From NCBI GenBank assembly GCA_964368965.1, contig CAYJDR010000008.1, positions 1 through 64,000 on the forward strand: DNA of 64,000 bases, written 5' to 3'. The notes under the pieces are model-generated. The model did no database searches. It worked only from the letters and a program-made list of their open reading frames with translations, and was not told where the DNA came from. The position numbers and the translations under genes were made by a program. Below, one piece after another: positions 34,442 to 42,831 of this stretch; within the stretch, counting starts at the first letter, position 1; every line of letters starts with the position of its first letter. This DNA is from CAYJDR01 sp964368965 (GTDB taxonomy: Bacteria; Chrysiogenota; Deferribacteres; Deferribacterales; Mucispirillaceae).

Positions 34442-34470
34442 AAAGCCCATCACTGTGATGGGCTTTTTTT
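34442..34470 (+). terminator. Terminator of fmt-htpX
   Basis: Perfect 11-bp stem AAAGCCCATCA/TGATGGGCTTT with a 3-base loop and a run of seven T. Confidence 0.95.
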
Positions 34471-34480
34471 GCGTCTAAAT

Positions 34481-35965
34481 TTATACTCTTAGCAAACTAT
34501 TGCTAAACACTCTAGCGCCACCAGCAGCGATAGCCACATTATGCGTACGACCGTTTTGGAAGTAATACCTTTTATCAGTATTTACTATGTATTTAAACTC
34601 TTCTTCTTGCAACGGCTTCTCAAAAAAGTAACCTTGCGCCATATCGCAACCTAGGCTATTTAGCCATATTGCTTGCTCTTTCGTTTCAACGCCTTCTGCA
34701 ACAACTTTCATACCTAATCGCTTTGCTAAATCTATTGCGCACTCAATTACGATTGCATTATTACTGCCTTCTATATTGTTATCAAGGAAGGCTTTATCCA
34801 TCTTCAACACATCTACATCTAGCTTGCCAAGCCGATTGAGCGACGATACACCTGCACCAAAATCGTCGATAGATATTGTAAAACCGATACTTTTTAGCAA
34901 GCTAATTTTAGCCATAATTTCGTGTTCAGATACGCACATTGCAGTTTCAGTTATCTCTAGTTCAATCCTACATGGGTCAATCCTATATCTACCTATAATT
35001 TCCAACAAATCATATACCAAGCTTTCATCAACAAACGTCTTTGCCGATAAGTTTACTGATATCACAGGTAATTTCATGTTGCGATTATCAGCAATGAACC
35101 TGCATACACGTTCAAACACATATAAATCTAGCGTGACAATAAACCCATTCTGCTCAAATACTGGCACAAAATCGTTTGGGTAAAAAGTTTTCGCATCTTT
35201 CGTTTGCCACCGCACCAATGCTTCAACACCTCTCACACCTAGTGTATGAAAATCTATTTTTGGTTGGTACAGCAAATGGAACTCGTTTTCCCTCAATGCT
35301 TTACCCATACGGTATGTCACATCAAGCTTTGTTTCATATTTTTTTTGCATCGCAGAGTCAAATTCTTTATATGTTGTTTTATGCTCGCTTTTGCCATTTC
35401 TTCTCGCTATATCAGCGTTTTCTATCATTAAACTTATTTTCTTTGTGCAATCTGATATAATATATGAGCCTGTCGACATGCAAAATGTATAACCTTCGCC
35501 CATTACTTCATGCACTGCTGGAATAACTTTATGCGTTATTATTGACTTTAAAATCGGCAACTCTCCCACACTGCGTAATATTACAAAATTATCTGCAAAC
35601 TTACGTGCAAAAATCGTATCCTCGTCTTCAAACACACCCTCTAAGGTTTTCGATATCGCACACAATACTTCAGTGCCTTTTTCTGTACTGTAATATGTGT
35701 TTATTGTCATGAACATATCAATATCAAAAGATATAAGATTATACTGGCACGGCTCTGCGCTTTGTAGCTTCATTTGTGCTAGGCGTTCAAACTTGTGCAT
35801 TGACATATGCCCTGTTAGGCTATCTGTATCAAGTATACGCTGAACTGCGTTCTGGCTTAATCGGTATTGCCTTAATAGCACCCATGAAAGTGCTACTACA
35901 ACTACAATAACTATAATCGTTGAAATCAACCAATATATAGTTGGGATATTTACTAAAATATTCAT
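34481..35965 (-). CDS. Membrane-anchored degenerate GGDEF - EAL protein without sensor domains
   Basis: 494 residues from ATG at 35965 (GGGGTGG upstream; the TTG four codons earlier overlaps it). One membrane helix at about 10-30, then a GGDEF-fold domain whose signature has become ARKFADNFVIL (the GG(D/E)EF loop is lost), then an EAL domain with GVEALVRW, ELEITETAM, SIDDFGAGVSSL, KMDKAFL and VVAEGVETKEQ all present. Expected activity is hydrolysis of c-di-GMP, not synthesis. It is a truncated paralogue of the three proteins upstream and lacks their periplasmic domains. Confidence 0.9.
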   Translation of the reverse strand: MNILVNIPTIYWLISTIIVIVVVVALSWVLLRQYRLSQNAVQRILDTDSLTGHMSMHKFERLAQMKLQSAEPCQYNLISFDIDMFMTINTYYSTEKGTEVLCAISKTLEGVFEDEDTIFARKFADNFVILRSVGELPILKSIITHKVIPAVHEVMGEGYTFCMSTGSYIISDCTKKISLMIENADIARRNGKSEHKTTYKEFDSAMQKKYETKLDVTYRMGKALRENEFHLLYQPKIDFHTLGVRGVEALVRWQTKDAKTFYPNDFVPVFEQNGFIVTLDLYVFERVCRFIADNRNMKLPVISVNLSAKTFVDESLVYDLLEIIGRYRIDPCRIELEITETAMCVSEHEIMAKISLLKSIGFTISIDDFGAGVSSLNRLGKLDVDVLKMDKAFLDNNIEGSNNAIVIECAIDLAKRLGMKVVAEGVETKEQAIWLNSLGCDMAQGYFFEKPLQEEEFKYIVNTDKRYYFQNGRTHNVAIAAGGARVFSNSLLRV

Positions 35966-36151
35966 CTTCCACCCCAATGATATAATAGTGTTAAAAACTC
36001 AAGAACATTAACCTCTAACTGTAATGTCATGCATTGTGCTACTGATATTGAAATCTTTCTATTTATAAAATAGTGCAATTTTACAACTTTATGCTACTTA
36101 TTTTGCACAATATATAACAATGCTCAATCCATCAATATCTTATATTGAGGT

Positions 36152-36192
36152 AAAAAAATACCTCCAATATTCATTAAAACACAGGAGGTATT
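36152..36192 (-). terminator. Terminator of the 36206-39181 sensor gene
   Basis: On the minus strand, AATACCTCC pairs perfectly with GGAGGTATT across an 18-base loop and runs into TTTTTTT. The second arm can alternatively pair with TACCTCAATA further on, so two hairpins compete. Confidence 0.8.
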
Positions 36193-36205
36193 CTTACTAT
36201 TTCAT

Positions 36206-39181
36206 CTACTTCTTAGGGCAGCATAGTGAATTATTGCTGTAAACTTCAGCACCGTCAACATTCATTAGCTTGCTAAGTTCAGTGTCAATAAGTCCAACAT
36301 ATGATTTATTTTCTATCATCTTATCCCTGAACTCATCAGCAGGCATTGGCCTTTCAAAGAAATAGCCTTGTGCCATGTTGCAACCTAAGCCACACAACCA
36401 CGTTGCTTGCTCTACCGTTTCAACACCTTCCGCAACAACTTTCATGCCTAAATTTTTAGCTAGGTTGATTGTGTTTTCGATTACTATATCGCCGTGCGTA
36501 CCTTCCTTATTATTATCAAGGAATGCTTTATCCATCTTGATTACATCTACATCAAGCATGCCTAACCTATTTAGCGATGATACACCTGCGCCAAAGTCAT
36601 CAATAGATATTGTGAATCCTACCTGTTTAAAGTACTTCACTTTCTTGGTAATTTCTTCTTCTGATGCATTCATAGCGCTTTCTGTAATTTCTAATTCAAT
36701 TTCGCTAGGTTTTACGTCATACTTATTGACTATGTCAATCAAGTCTTGCGCAATCATCTCATCGAGAAACGTCACGGCCGATAAATTTACTGATATCACC
36801 GGTAGCTGAATATCGCTGTGGTACTTTACTATAAACTTACAAACCTCTTCAAACACATATTTATCTAGTTGTGCGATAAACCCATTCTGTTCAAACTCTG
36901 GAATAAACTGATCAGGGAATATCATCTTGCCTTCCGATGTTTTCCAACGAACTAGTGCTTCTGCGCCTTTTATTGTTAATGATCCAAAGTCAACTTTTGG
37001 CTGATAGATAACAAAAAATTCTTTTTCTTCCAGCGCTTTGTCCATACGGTAAGTGATATTGAGCCTGTTGTTATACGCTTTCTGCATTGCTTGATCGAAC
37101 ACCCTAAATGTTGTTTTATGTTCACTTTTACCACTTTGCCTAGCTGTGTCAGCATGGTCCACCATAAAGTGTAGTTTTTCGCTTGTATCATTGATGACGT
37201 AGATACCGATTGACATGCATAGTTTATAATTTGTGCCAATAAGTTTTTGTATCGCAGGGATAATTCTCTGATACACTATTTCATCTATAGTTAGCTCTTG
37301 GGTAACTTTGCGCATGATTATAAAATTATCTGCTGTTTTACGGGCGAAGATGGCATCTTCTTCTTTCAAAGCATCTGCTAATTCAGAAGAAATTGCATTA
37401 ATTACAGCTGTTCCTTTTTCTAAGCTATAGTGTGTGTTTATTGTTCTAAATAGGTCAATATCAAGCGATATGAGTTGGTATTCACCTGCGGTAGCAACCT
37501 TCAACATCTCTTTAACGCTTTCTTGGAATTTAAAGAATGATATATGCTTAGTGATATCATCTGTTTCTAGCATGTCTTGAATTGCCTTCTTACTTGCCCT
37601 GTACTGATTTAGTGAACTTATTAACAGGAGCAACACAAGTGAAATTATCGTAATCGCCACCAAATACCAATATTGAATTAGAAACTCTACTATGCTACTA
37701 TTTGGAAAATAGTTTGCCATGTGCCCAACCATAATATCATAATATTTCTGCTCTTTAACATTATCAAACATAACATTAAACACTGGTATAAATTCGGCTG
37801 CGATGTCTTCATGAAAAGACATGTAAGCTGGTACAGTAAAATCTACTGCCAATATGTGATCTGTCACGCTATCAATCTTTGCATTTACATATCTTATACC
37901 ATTTGCTGTAAATATGGCAGAATCTACTTCACCTATTTTATATGCATTTAGTAATGTGTCAAAAGATTCGTAAAAATAGATACTTAGGTGCTCTCTGTCG
38001 TCTTTGATATACTCTTCAAAATTGACTCCCTTATACTGTAGCATTCCAACACTTATATCAACTGCTGACTGCTCAAATATGTTATTAGTTTTTGCCAATA
38101 TTTCATCACTTGCAACAGCGACCATATCAATGTTGTAAAACGGCTCAGTATTTACATAACCTTGAGTTTCTTGTGTGCCATCTCCAACGAGTGATAAGAT
38201 TATGTCTGGCTCTTCACTGTTAACTTGGTTATCTTGCAGCGATAGCGGTATATACTCCACATTAAACCCGTATTCGTCTGCTAGCATATCCATAATTTCA
38301 ATAAATGCACCGTTTGGATTGCCTTGTTGGTCTGTATACGTATATGGCTCATGTTTGCTTTCATAACCGACTGTAAACGTTTTGCCTTGTATTTTTTCGC
38401 TTTCTGCGCGTGTGATATAGCGATGAGTGACACTCAATTCAGACAAATATTCATCATACAAGTCATTAAAAAATGAACCTTCTGTATAGATAATATACTC
38501 AAGCGCGTTATCTATTTTTGCAATTATATCTGCTTTATCAGGTGTGGTTATCATGAATGCATAGTATGCACCTAAGGTCAATGCTGTATAATAGTCTTTT
38601 GCGTCCGCATCTCCAGAGTATAATAAATAAAAATCTGCTTCAACATTAAGGTAATCAACGAGATTATTGGTTACATAATTTACAGAGATATTATTTTCTT
38701 TCAAATACTCATCTAGCCTTTGCTTTGCAATGCTATCAGGATATGTTGCAACGGTTTTGCCGTTAATTGATTGTGGATCGTCATAGTAGATTTTCTTATC
38801 GCCTTTTGTGGCAAGCGCTATGACTTGTGAATTGAGCGGATACTTCGCATAAAGGAATTTCTCTAGTCGTTCTTCTGTTTTAAAATATGGCCCTGCAAGA
38901 TCAATATCACCTTTAATGAGCGCTTTCTGCATTGAGCCATCCACCTCGATGAACTCAAATTTTAAATCAGAGATGCTTTCTATCTTTTTAAGTACCTCAT
39001 AACCATACCCTTTTGATTGAGCCCTTTTAATATTGCCAATCAGGTCATCATTTGGGTAATAGCCAACCCTAACGATTTGCTTTCTTGTCGACGTTTCGGC
39101 AAACGCGTCCGCACTGAACACTGCATGCATGCATAGCATCACCAATACTAGCATACAGCATAACTTTGTTACTGCCTTCAT
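36206..39181 (-). CDS. Sensor protein: two SBP_bac_3 domains - TM - degenerate GGDEF - EAL (paralogue A)
   Basis: 991 residues from ATG at 39181 (GGAG eight bases upstream). A signal peptide (MKAVTKLCCMLVLVMLCMHA) leads to two tandem periplasmic solute-binding domains, about 35-240 and 265-480; the second opens with TFTVGYESKHEPYTYTDQQG, typical of polar amino-acid binding proteins. A membrane helix lies near 508-530. The GGDEF loop reads ARKTADNFIIM, so cyclase activity should be absent. The EAL domain keeps GAEALVRW, ELEITESAM, DDFGAG and AEGVET. Predicted role: ligand-controlled c-di-GMP phosphodiesterase. Confidence 0.92.
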   Translation of the reverse strand: MKAVTKLCCMLVLVMLCMHAVFSADAFAETSTRKQIVRVGYYPNDDLIGNIKRAQSKGYGYEVLKKIESISDLKFEFIEVDGSMQKALIKGDIDLAGPYFKTEERLEKFLYAKYPLNSQVIALATKGDKKIYYDDPQSINGKTVATYPDSIAKQRLDEYLKENNISVNYVTNNLVDYLNVEADFYLLYSGDADAKDYYTALTLGAYYAFMITTPDKADIIAKIDNALEYIIYTEGSFFNDLYDEYLSELSVTHRYITRAESEKIQGKTFTVGYESKHEPYTYTDQQGNPNGAFIEIMDMLADEYGFNVEYIPLSLQDNQVNSEEPDIILSLVGDGTQETQGYVNTEPFYNIDMVAVASDEILAKTNNIFEQSAVDISVGMLQYKGVNFEEYIKDDREHLSIYFYESFDTLLNAYKIGEVDSAIFTANGIRYVNAKIDSVTDHILAVDFTVPAYMSFHEDIAAEFIPVFNVMFDNVKEQKYYDIMVGHMANYFPNSSIVEFLIQYWYLVAITIISLVLLLLISSLNQYRASKKAIQDMLETDDITKHISFFKFQESVKEMLKVATAGEYQLISLDIDLFRTINTHYSLEKGTAVINAISSELADALKEEDAIFARKTADNFIIMRKVTQELTIDEIVYQRIIPAIQKLIGTNYKLCMSIGIYVINDTSEKLHFMVDHADTARQSGKSEHKTTFRVFDQAMQKAYNNRLNITYRMDKALEEKEFFVIYQPKVDFGSLTIKGAEALVRWKTSEGKMIFPDQFIPEFEQNGFIAQLDKYVFEEVCKFIVKYHSDIQLPVISVNLSAVTFLDEMIAQDLIDIVNKYDVKPSEIELEITESAMNASEEEITKKVKYFKQVGFTISIDDFGAGVSSLNRLGMLDVDVIKMDKAFLDNNKEGTHGDIVIENTINLAKNLGMKVVAEGVETVEQATWLCGLGCNMAQGYFFERPMPADEFRDKMIENKSYVGLIDTELSKLMNVDGAEVYSNNSLCCPKK

Positions 39182-39634
39182 CAATACTGCTCCTCTGCCA
39201 TAACTACATTGTACAACCCCTCAATAATACATTAGCATGGCAAATTGATTTAATTTAACACATGGTTAAATTATGACTTTCTCTCCCCTATATTTACAAC
39301 AGCGTAAATATATTCCCTTTTTTACTGCTTGTCAAACATATTTATTTAAATGCAAGCGTCTATCTTAAAATTTAATACGAATACTCGTTTACTAACAGTG
39401 GTTTAATTTTGATAAAAAAATTTTACATTTTAACATAGCTTAACACTATGTTTATTACACTGTTTGTTTATTGAGAGATTGATGAAATTTATTGATTAAA
39501 CAAATATATTATTTCATTATATATTAAATATTTAAATACAATATTGTCAAAATAAAATGATTTTATACTTGAATTAATATGGTGTTTAAGTGAATACAGC
39601 AACACCCATGAAAATGGGTGGCTGAGTTAAATGA
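39182..39634. other. 450-base intergenic region between sensor paralogues
   Basis: Holds the promoter at 39307-39335 and a roughly 120-base untranslated leader for the downstream sensor gene; a six-codon frame (MAEEQY) ends in TGATG at the start codon. At its right end CACCCAT/ATGGGTG forms a hairpin (about 39604-39621) just past the stop of the next sensor gene but without a T-run. The middle is AT-rich with nothing recognisable. Confidence 0.5.
39307..39335 (-). promoter_or_regulatory. Near-consensus sigma-70 promoter, sensor paralogue A
   Basis: On the minus strand TTGACA (39330-39335), 17-base spacer, TATATT (39307-39312). The -35 box is perfect. Confidence 0.8.
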
Positions 39635-42535
39635 TTAGTCTGCTATGAGTGTATAAGACTTGCTAGATTGGATAATATTTTTAAAATCATCTTCTAGCAA
39701 CGGCTTTTCAAAAAAGTAGCCTTGAGCTAAGTTACAGCCCACGCTGCGCAACCATTTTGCTTGGTCGAGTGTTTCTATGCCCTCTGCCACAACTTTCATG
39801 CCAAGTTGGTTTGCAAGTTTTATTGTGTTTTCTATTACCAAGCTGTTGTTGCTATTCTTCGTATTGTTATCAAGGAATGCTTTATCCATCTTTAGCACAT
39901 CAGCATTAAGCACACCTAGGCGGTTAAGAGATGATACCCCTGCGCCAAAGTCATCAATAGATATTGTGAAGCCTACATGTTTCAAGTAGTTGACTTTAGC
40001 CACAATCTCTTCTTCAGATACGTTCATTGCGCTTTCAGTAATTTCTAATTCTATCTTATCTGGTGATGTGTCATACTTTTCAATAATTTCTATCAAGTCA
40101 TACACGATGTTATCATCGGTAAATGTCTTAGCAGATAAATTTACTGAAATTATTGGCAAATTCATATCCTTATTTGCAGATATAAATTTGCACACTTCTT
40201 CAAACACATATAAATCTAGCCTAACCACAAAGCCGTTCTCTTCGAACTCAGGTATAAAATCGTTTGGGAAAAACATTTTACGGTCTTTAGTTTTCCAGCG
40301 TACTAATGCCTCAGCTCCTTTTAACACGAGTTTTTCAAAATCGATCTTCGGCTGGTACACTAAATAGAATTCGTTATCTCTTAGTGCGCTCTCCATGCGA
40401 TATGTTACATCTAGCTTCGTTTCATAAGCTCTTTGCATTGATGAGTCAAACTCTTTATAAGTCGTCTTATGTATAACTTTACCACTTCTTCTTGCGGCGT
40501 CGGCGTTCTCAATCATGAAGCTTAGCTTTCTTGATAAGTCAGTTATTATATACACGCCTGTCGACATACAAAAGTTATAATTTGCGCCCATAGTTTCCTG
40601 CACTGCTGGCACAATTTTATGGGTAATTATAGAGCGCATAGCTGGCAACTCATTTACATTACGCAAAACAAGAAAATTATCTGCAAACTTGCGTGTAAAT
40701 ATTGTATCCTCATGCTCAAAGCAATCTGCTAGAACTTTTGAAATAACATTTAAAACCTCAGTACCTTTCTCAATACTATAGTATGTGTTGATAGTTCTGA
40801 ACAAGTCGATATCAAATGAGACTAGTTGATATTGGTCTGGCTCAGCATCTTGCAGTTTCTCTTCAGCTAACCTTGTGAACTTATGCATTGATATATGGCC
40901 TGTAACATCGTCAGTATCAAGTATATGCTCAATCGCTTGCTTTTTGCCACGAGTACCACGCAATATAATTAGTAATATAATTAGCAAACCTGTCGAGATA
41001 AGCGCACCGAAAAGATACCAGTATTGTTTTAAGAAGTTAAGCAGTGTCCCTTTAGGTTCATAATCAGACATCTGGCCAACCATGATGTCATAATATTTAT
41101 CATCACCAATATTATCGAAAATCACGTTAAATATAGGCACATAGTCGCTTGCTAAGCTACTGCTTATAGAAAAATAGAGTGGAAGTTTATACCCAAGGCC
41201 TATAACATGTGTATCATCACGGTTTACAAACGCGTTAGCATAGCTCAATCCGTTGTTTGTAAAGATTGCGACTTGTACATCTCTTGCTTTATACGCTGTT
41301 AATAAGTCGTCAAAAGTTTCAAAAGTAAAAAGCTTAACGTGCGATCTACCACCAGACATAAATAAATCATAATTTATGCCCTCATACTTAAGCACGCCAG
41401 CGCTGTTAATGTTAGGCGAGATTTCATATAAGTCATCTTCATGCTTGAATAAGTCATCAGTTGTGATTGCCACTAGGTCAGCATGATAATATGCCTCTGT
41501 AGGCACATAGCCAAAATGCTCACGACGGCTATCACCAAGCACTGATATTATGATGTCAGATGTATAAAAAGCGCTGTCATTATCAAAAGCTTTATACGGC
41601 GAATACTGAACATTAAACCCGTATTTCTCTGCTATAATATTCATTAGTTCGATACTTGTGCCGTCAGGGATACCGTTAACATCTGTGAATGTATATGGCC
41701 TATGGTTTTCAGCATAGCCCACTGTGAATGTTTTACCTTTAAGCATATTAGCTTCTTCACGAGTAATATCTCTATGGACCTTAATTTCTGAATCCGCATA
41801 TTTTACACGCAAATCATTAAGGAAATCACCTTCAGTATGCATAACTCCAACTAAAGCTTCATTTATTTCTTGCATTAGTTCCGCATTATCATGGTTAGAT
41901 ACAAGATATGAGTCGTATAAACCTAAGTTTAATACTGAATAAAGTTCATCACCTAGTGTAAACCCTGAGCTAATTAGATAAAAATCTGCATCGACATTAA
42001 GAAATTCATGGCGCTCGCTTTCAATATATTTTACAGATACATTATTAGCATTGAGATATTCTTCAAGGACTTTTATGATAGGGTTGCCTTTAGATATGGA
42101 TACGGTTTTACCGTCAATGTATCTCAGGTCATTATAGTAAACTTGGTCTTCTTTTTTTGCAGCTAAAACAGCTAGTTGGCGCCCAAGCGGCGTTTCAAGA
42201 AATAAATACTTTTCTTCGCGTTCTGGAGATTTAAAGAAAGAGCCTGTGATATCCACTTCTCCATTTTCGAGAGCTTCAAATAAAGAGCCTTTAATTTCGA
42301 CAAATTCAAACTTGATATTGCTAGTGCTTTCAACTTTTTTAAGTATGTCATAGCCATAACCTTCGTTCGTTTTTAGCCTAATATCTGACACGATATAATC
42401 GTTAGTAGAGTAGCCCACCCTTACAAGGCGCTTTTCCCCGAGGTTATTCGCAGATACTTCTACACTGAATAACAGAACACATACCACCAACACAGTCGAC
42501 GCGATAGTGCTGCATAGACTATTCACCACCTGCAT
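39635..42535 (-). CDS. Sensor protein: two SBP_bac_3 domains - TM - degenerate GGDEF - EAL (paralogue B)
   Basis: 966 residues; GGAGGG four bases before ATG. Signal peptide at residues 1-30, two solute-binding domains (second opens TFTVGYAENHRPYTFTDVNG), a membrane helix near 500-520, and a GGDEF domain with TRKFADNFLVL in place of the active loop. The EAL domain keeps GAEALVRW, ELEITESAM, DDFGAGVSSL and AEGIETLDQ. The ligand pocket residues differ between the three paralogues, so different ligands are likely. It has its own strong promoter and is followed by a 450-base gap, so it is transcribed alone. Confidence 0.92.
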   Translation of the reverse strand: MQVVNSLCSTIASTVLVVCVLLFSVEVSANNLGEKRLVRVGYSTNDYIVSDIRLKTNEGYGYDILKKVESTSNIKFEFVEIKGSLFEALENGEVDITGSFFKSPEREEKYLFLETPLGRQLAVLAAKKEDQVYYNDLRYIDGKTVSISKGNPIIKVLEEYLNANNVSVKYIESERHEFLNVDADFYLISSGFTLGDELYSVLNLGLYDSYLVSNHDNAELMQEINEALVGVMHTEGDFLNDLRVKYADSEIKVHRDITREEANMLKGKTFTVGYAENHRPYTFTDVNGIPDGTSIELMNIIAEKYGFNVQYSPYKAFDNDSAFYTSDIIISVLGDSRREHFGYVPTEAYYHADLVAITTDDLFKHEDDLYEISPNINSAGVLKYEGINYDLFMSGGRSHVKLFTFETFDDLLTAYKARDVQVAIFTNNGLSYANAFVNRDDTHVIGLGYKLPLYFSISSSLASDYVPIFNVIFDNIGDDKYYDIMVGQMSDYEPKGTLLNFLKQYWYLFGALISTGLLIILLIILRGTRGKKQAIEHILDTDDVTGHISMHKFTRLAEEKLQDAEPDQYQLVSFDIDLFRTINTYYSIEKGTEVLNVISKVLADCFEHEDTIFTRKFADNFLVLRNVNELPAMRSIITHKIVPAVQETMGANYNFCMSTGVYIITDLSRKLSFMIENADAARRSGKVIHKTTYKEFDSSMQRAYETKLDVTYRMESALRDNEFYLVYQPKIDFEKLVLKGAEALVRWKTKDRKMFFPNDFIPEFEENGFVVRLDLYVFEEVCKFISANKDMNLPIISVNLSAKTFTDDNIVYDLIEIIEKYDTSPDKIELEITESAMNVSEEEIVAKVNYLKHVGFTISIDDFGAGVSSLNRLGVLNADVLKMDKAFLDNNTKNSNNSLVIENTIKLANQLGMKVVAEGIETLDQAKWLRSVGCNLAQGYFFEKPLLEDDFKNIIQSSKSYTLIAD

Positions 42536-42614
42536 TAAACCCTCCGCACTCTCTTAACGCTAGTAAAATAAAAAAATGTTCTTATTTTAACTTTGACTTT
42601 ATTTCCCTTACATC

Positions 42615-42643
42615 AATATAACCTTCTTTTTCAGCTATGTCAA
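42615..42643 (-). promoter_or_regulatory. Near-consensus sigma-70 promoter, sensor paralogue B
   Basis: On the minus strand TTGACA (42638-42643), 17-base spacer, TATATT (42615-42620). Both hexamers and the spacing are identical to the promoter of paralogue A. Confidence 0.8.
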
Positions 42644-42831
42644 TTTGTTATTGTAATAAATTATCTATGCTGAACATTTTGACTTAAAATATTTCCTTAA
42701 ATATACAAGGAAATTAAGATAAATATACTCCGTTGAATAAATTCAGAATATTGTTTAATATTGATGAAAATAGATATAACTAACTTAACTAAAAGTTAAT
42801 AATGAGTTACATAGCCAATAACTTTGCCTTA

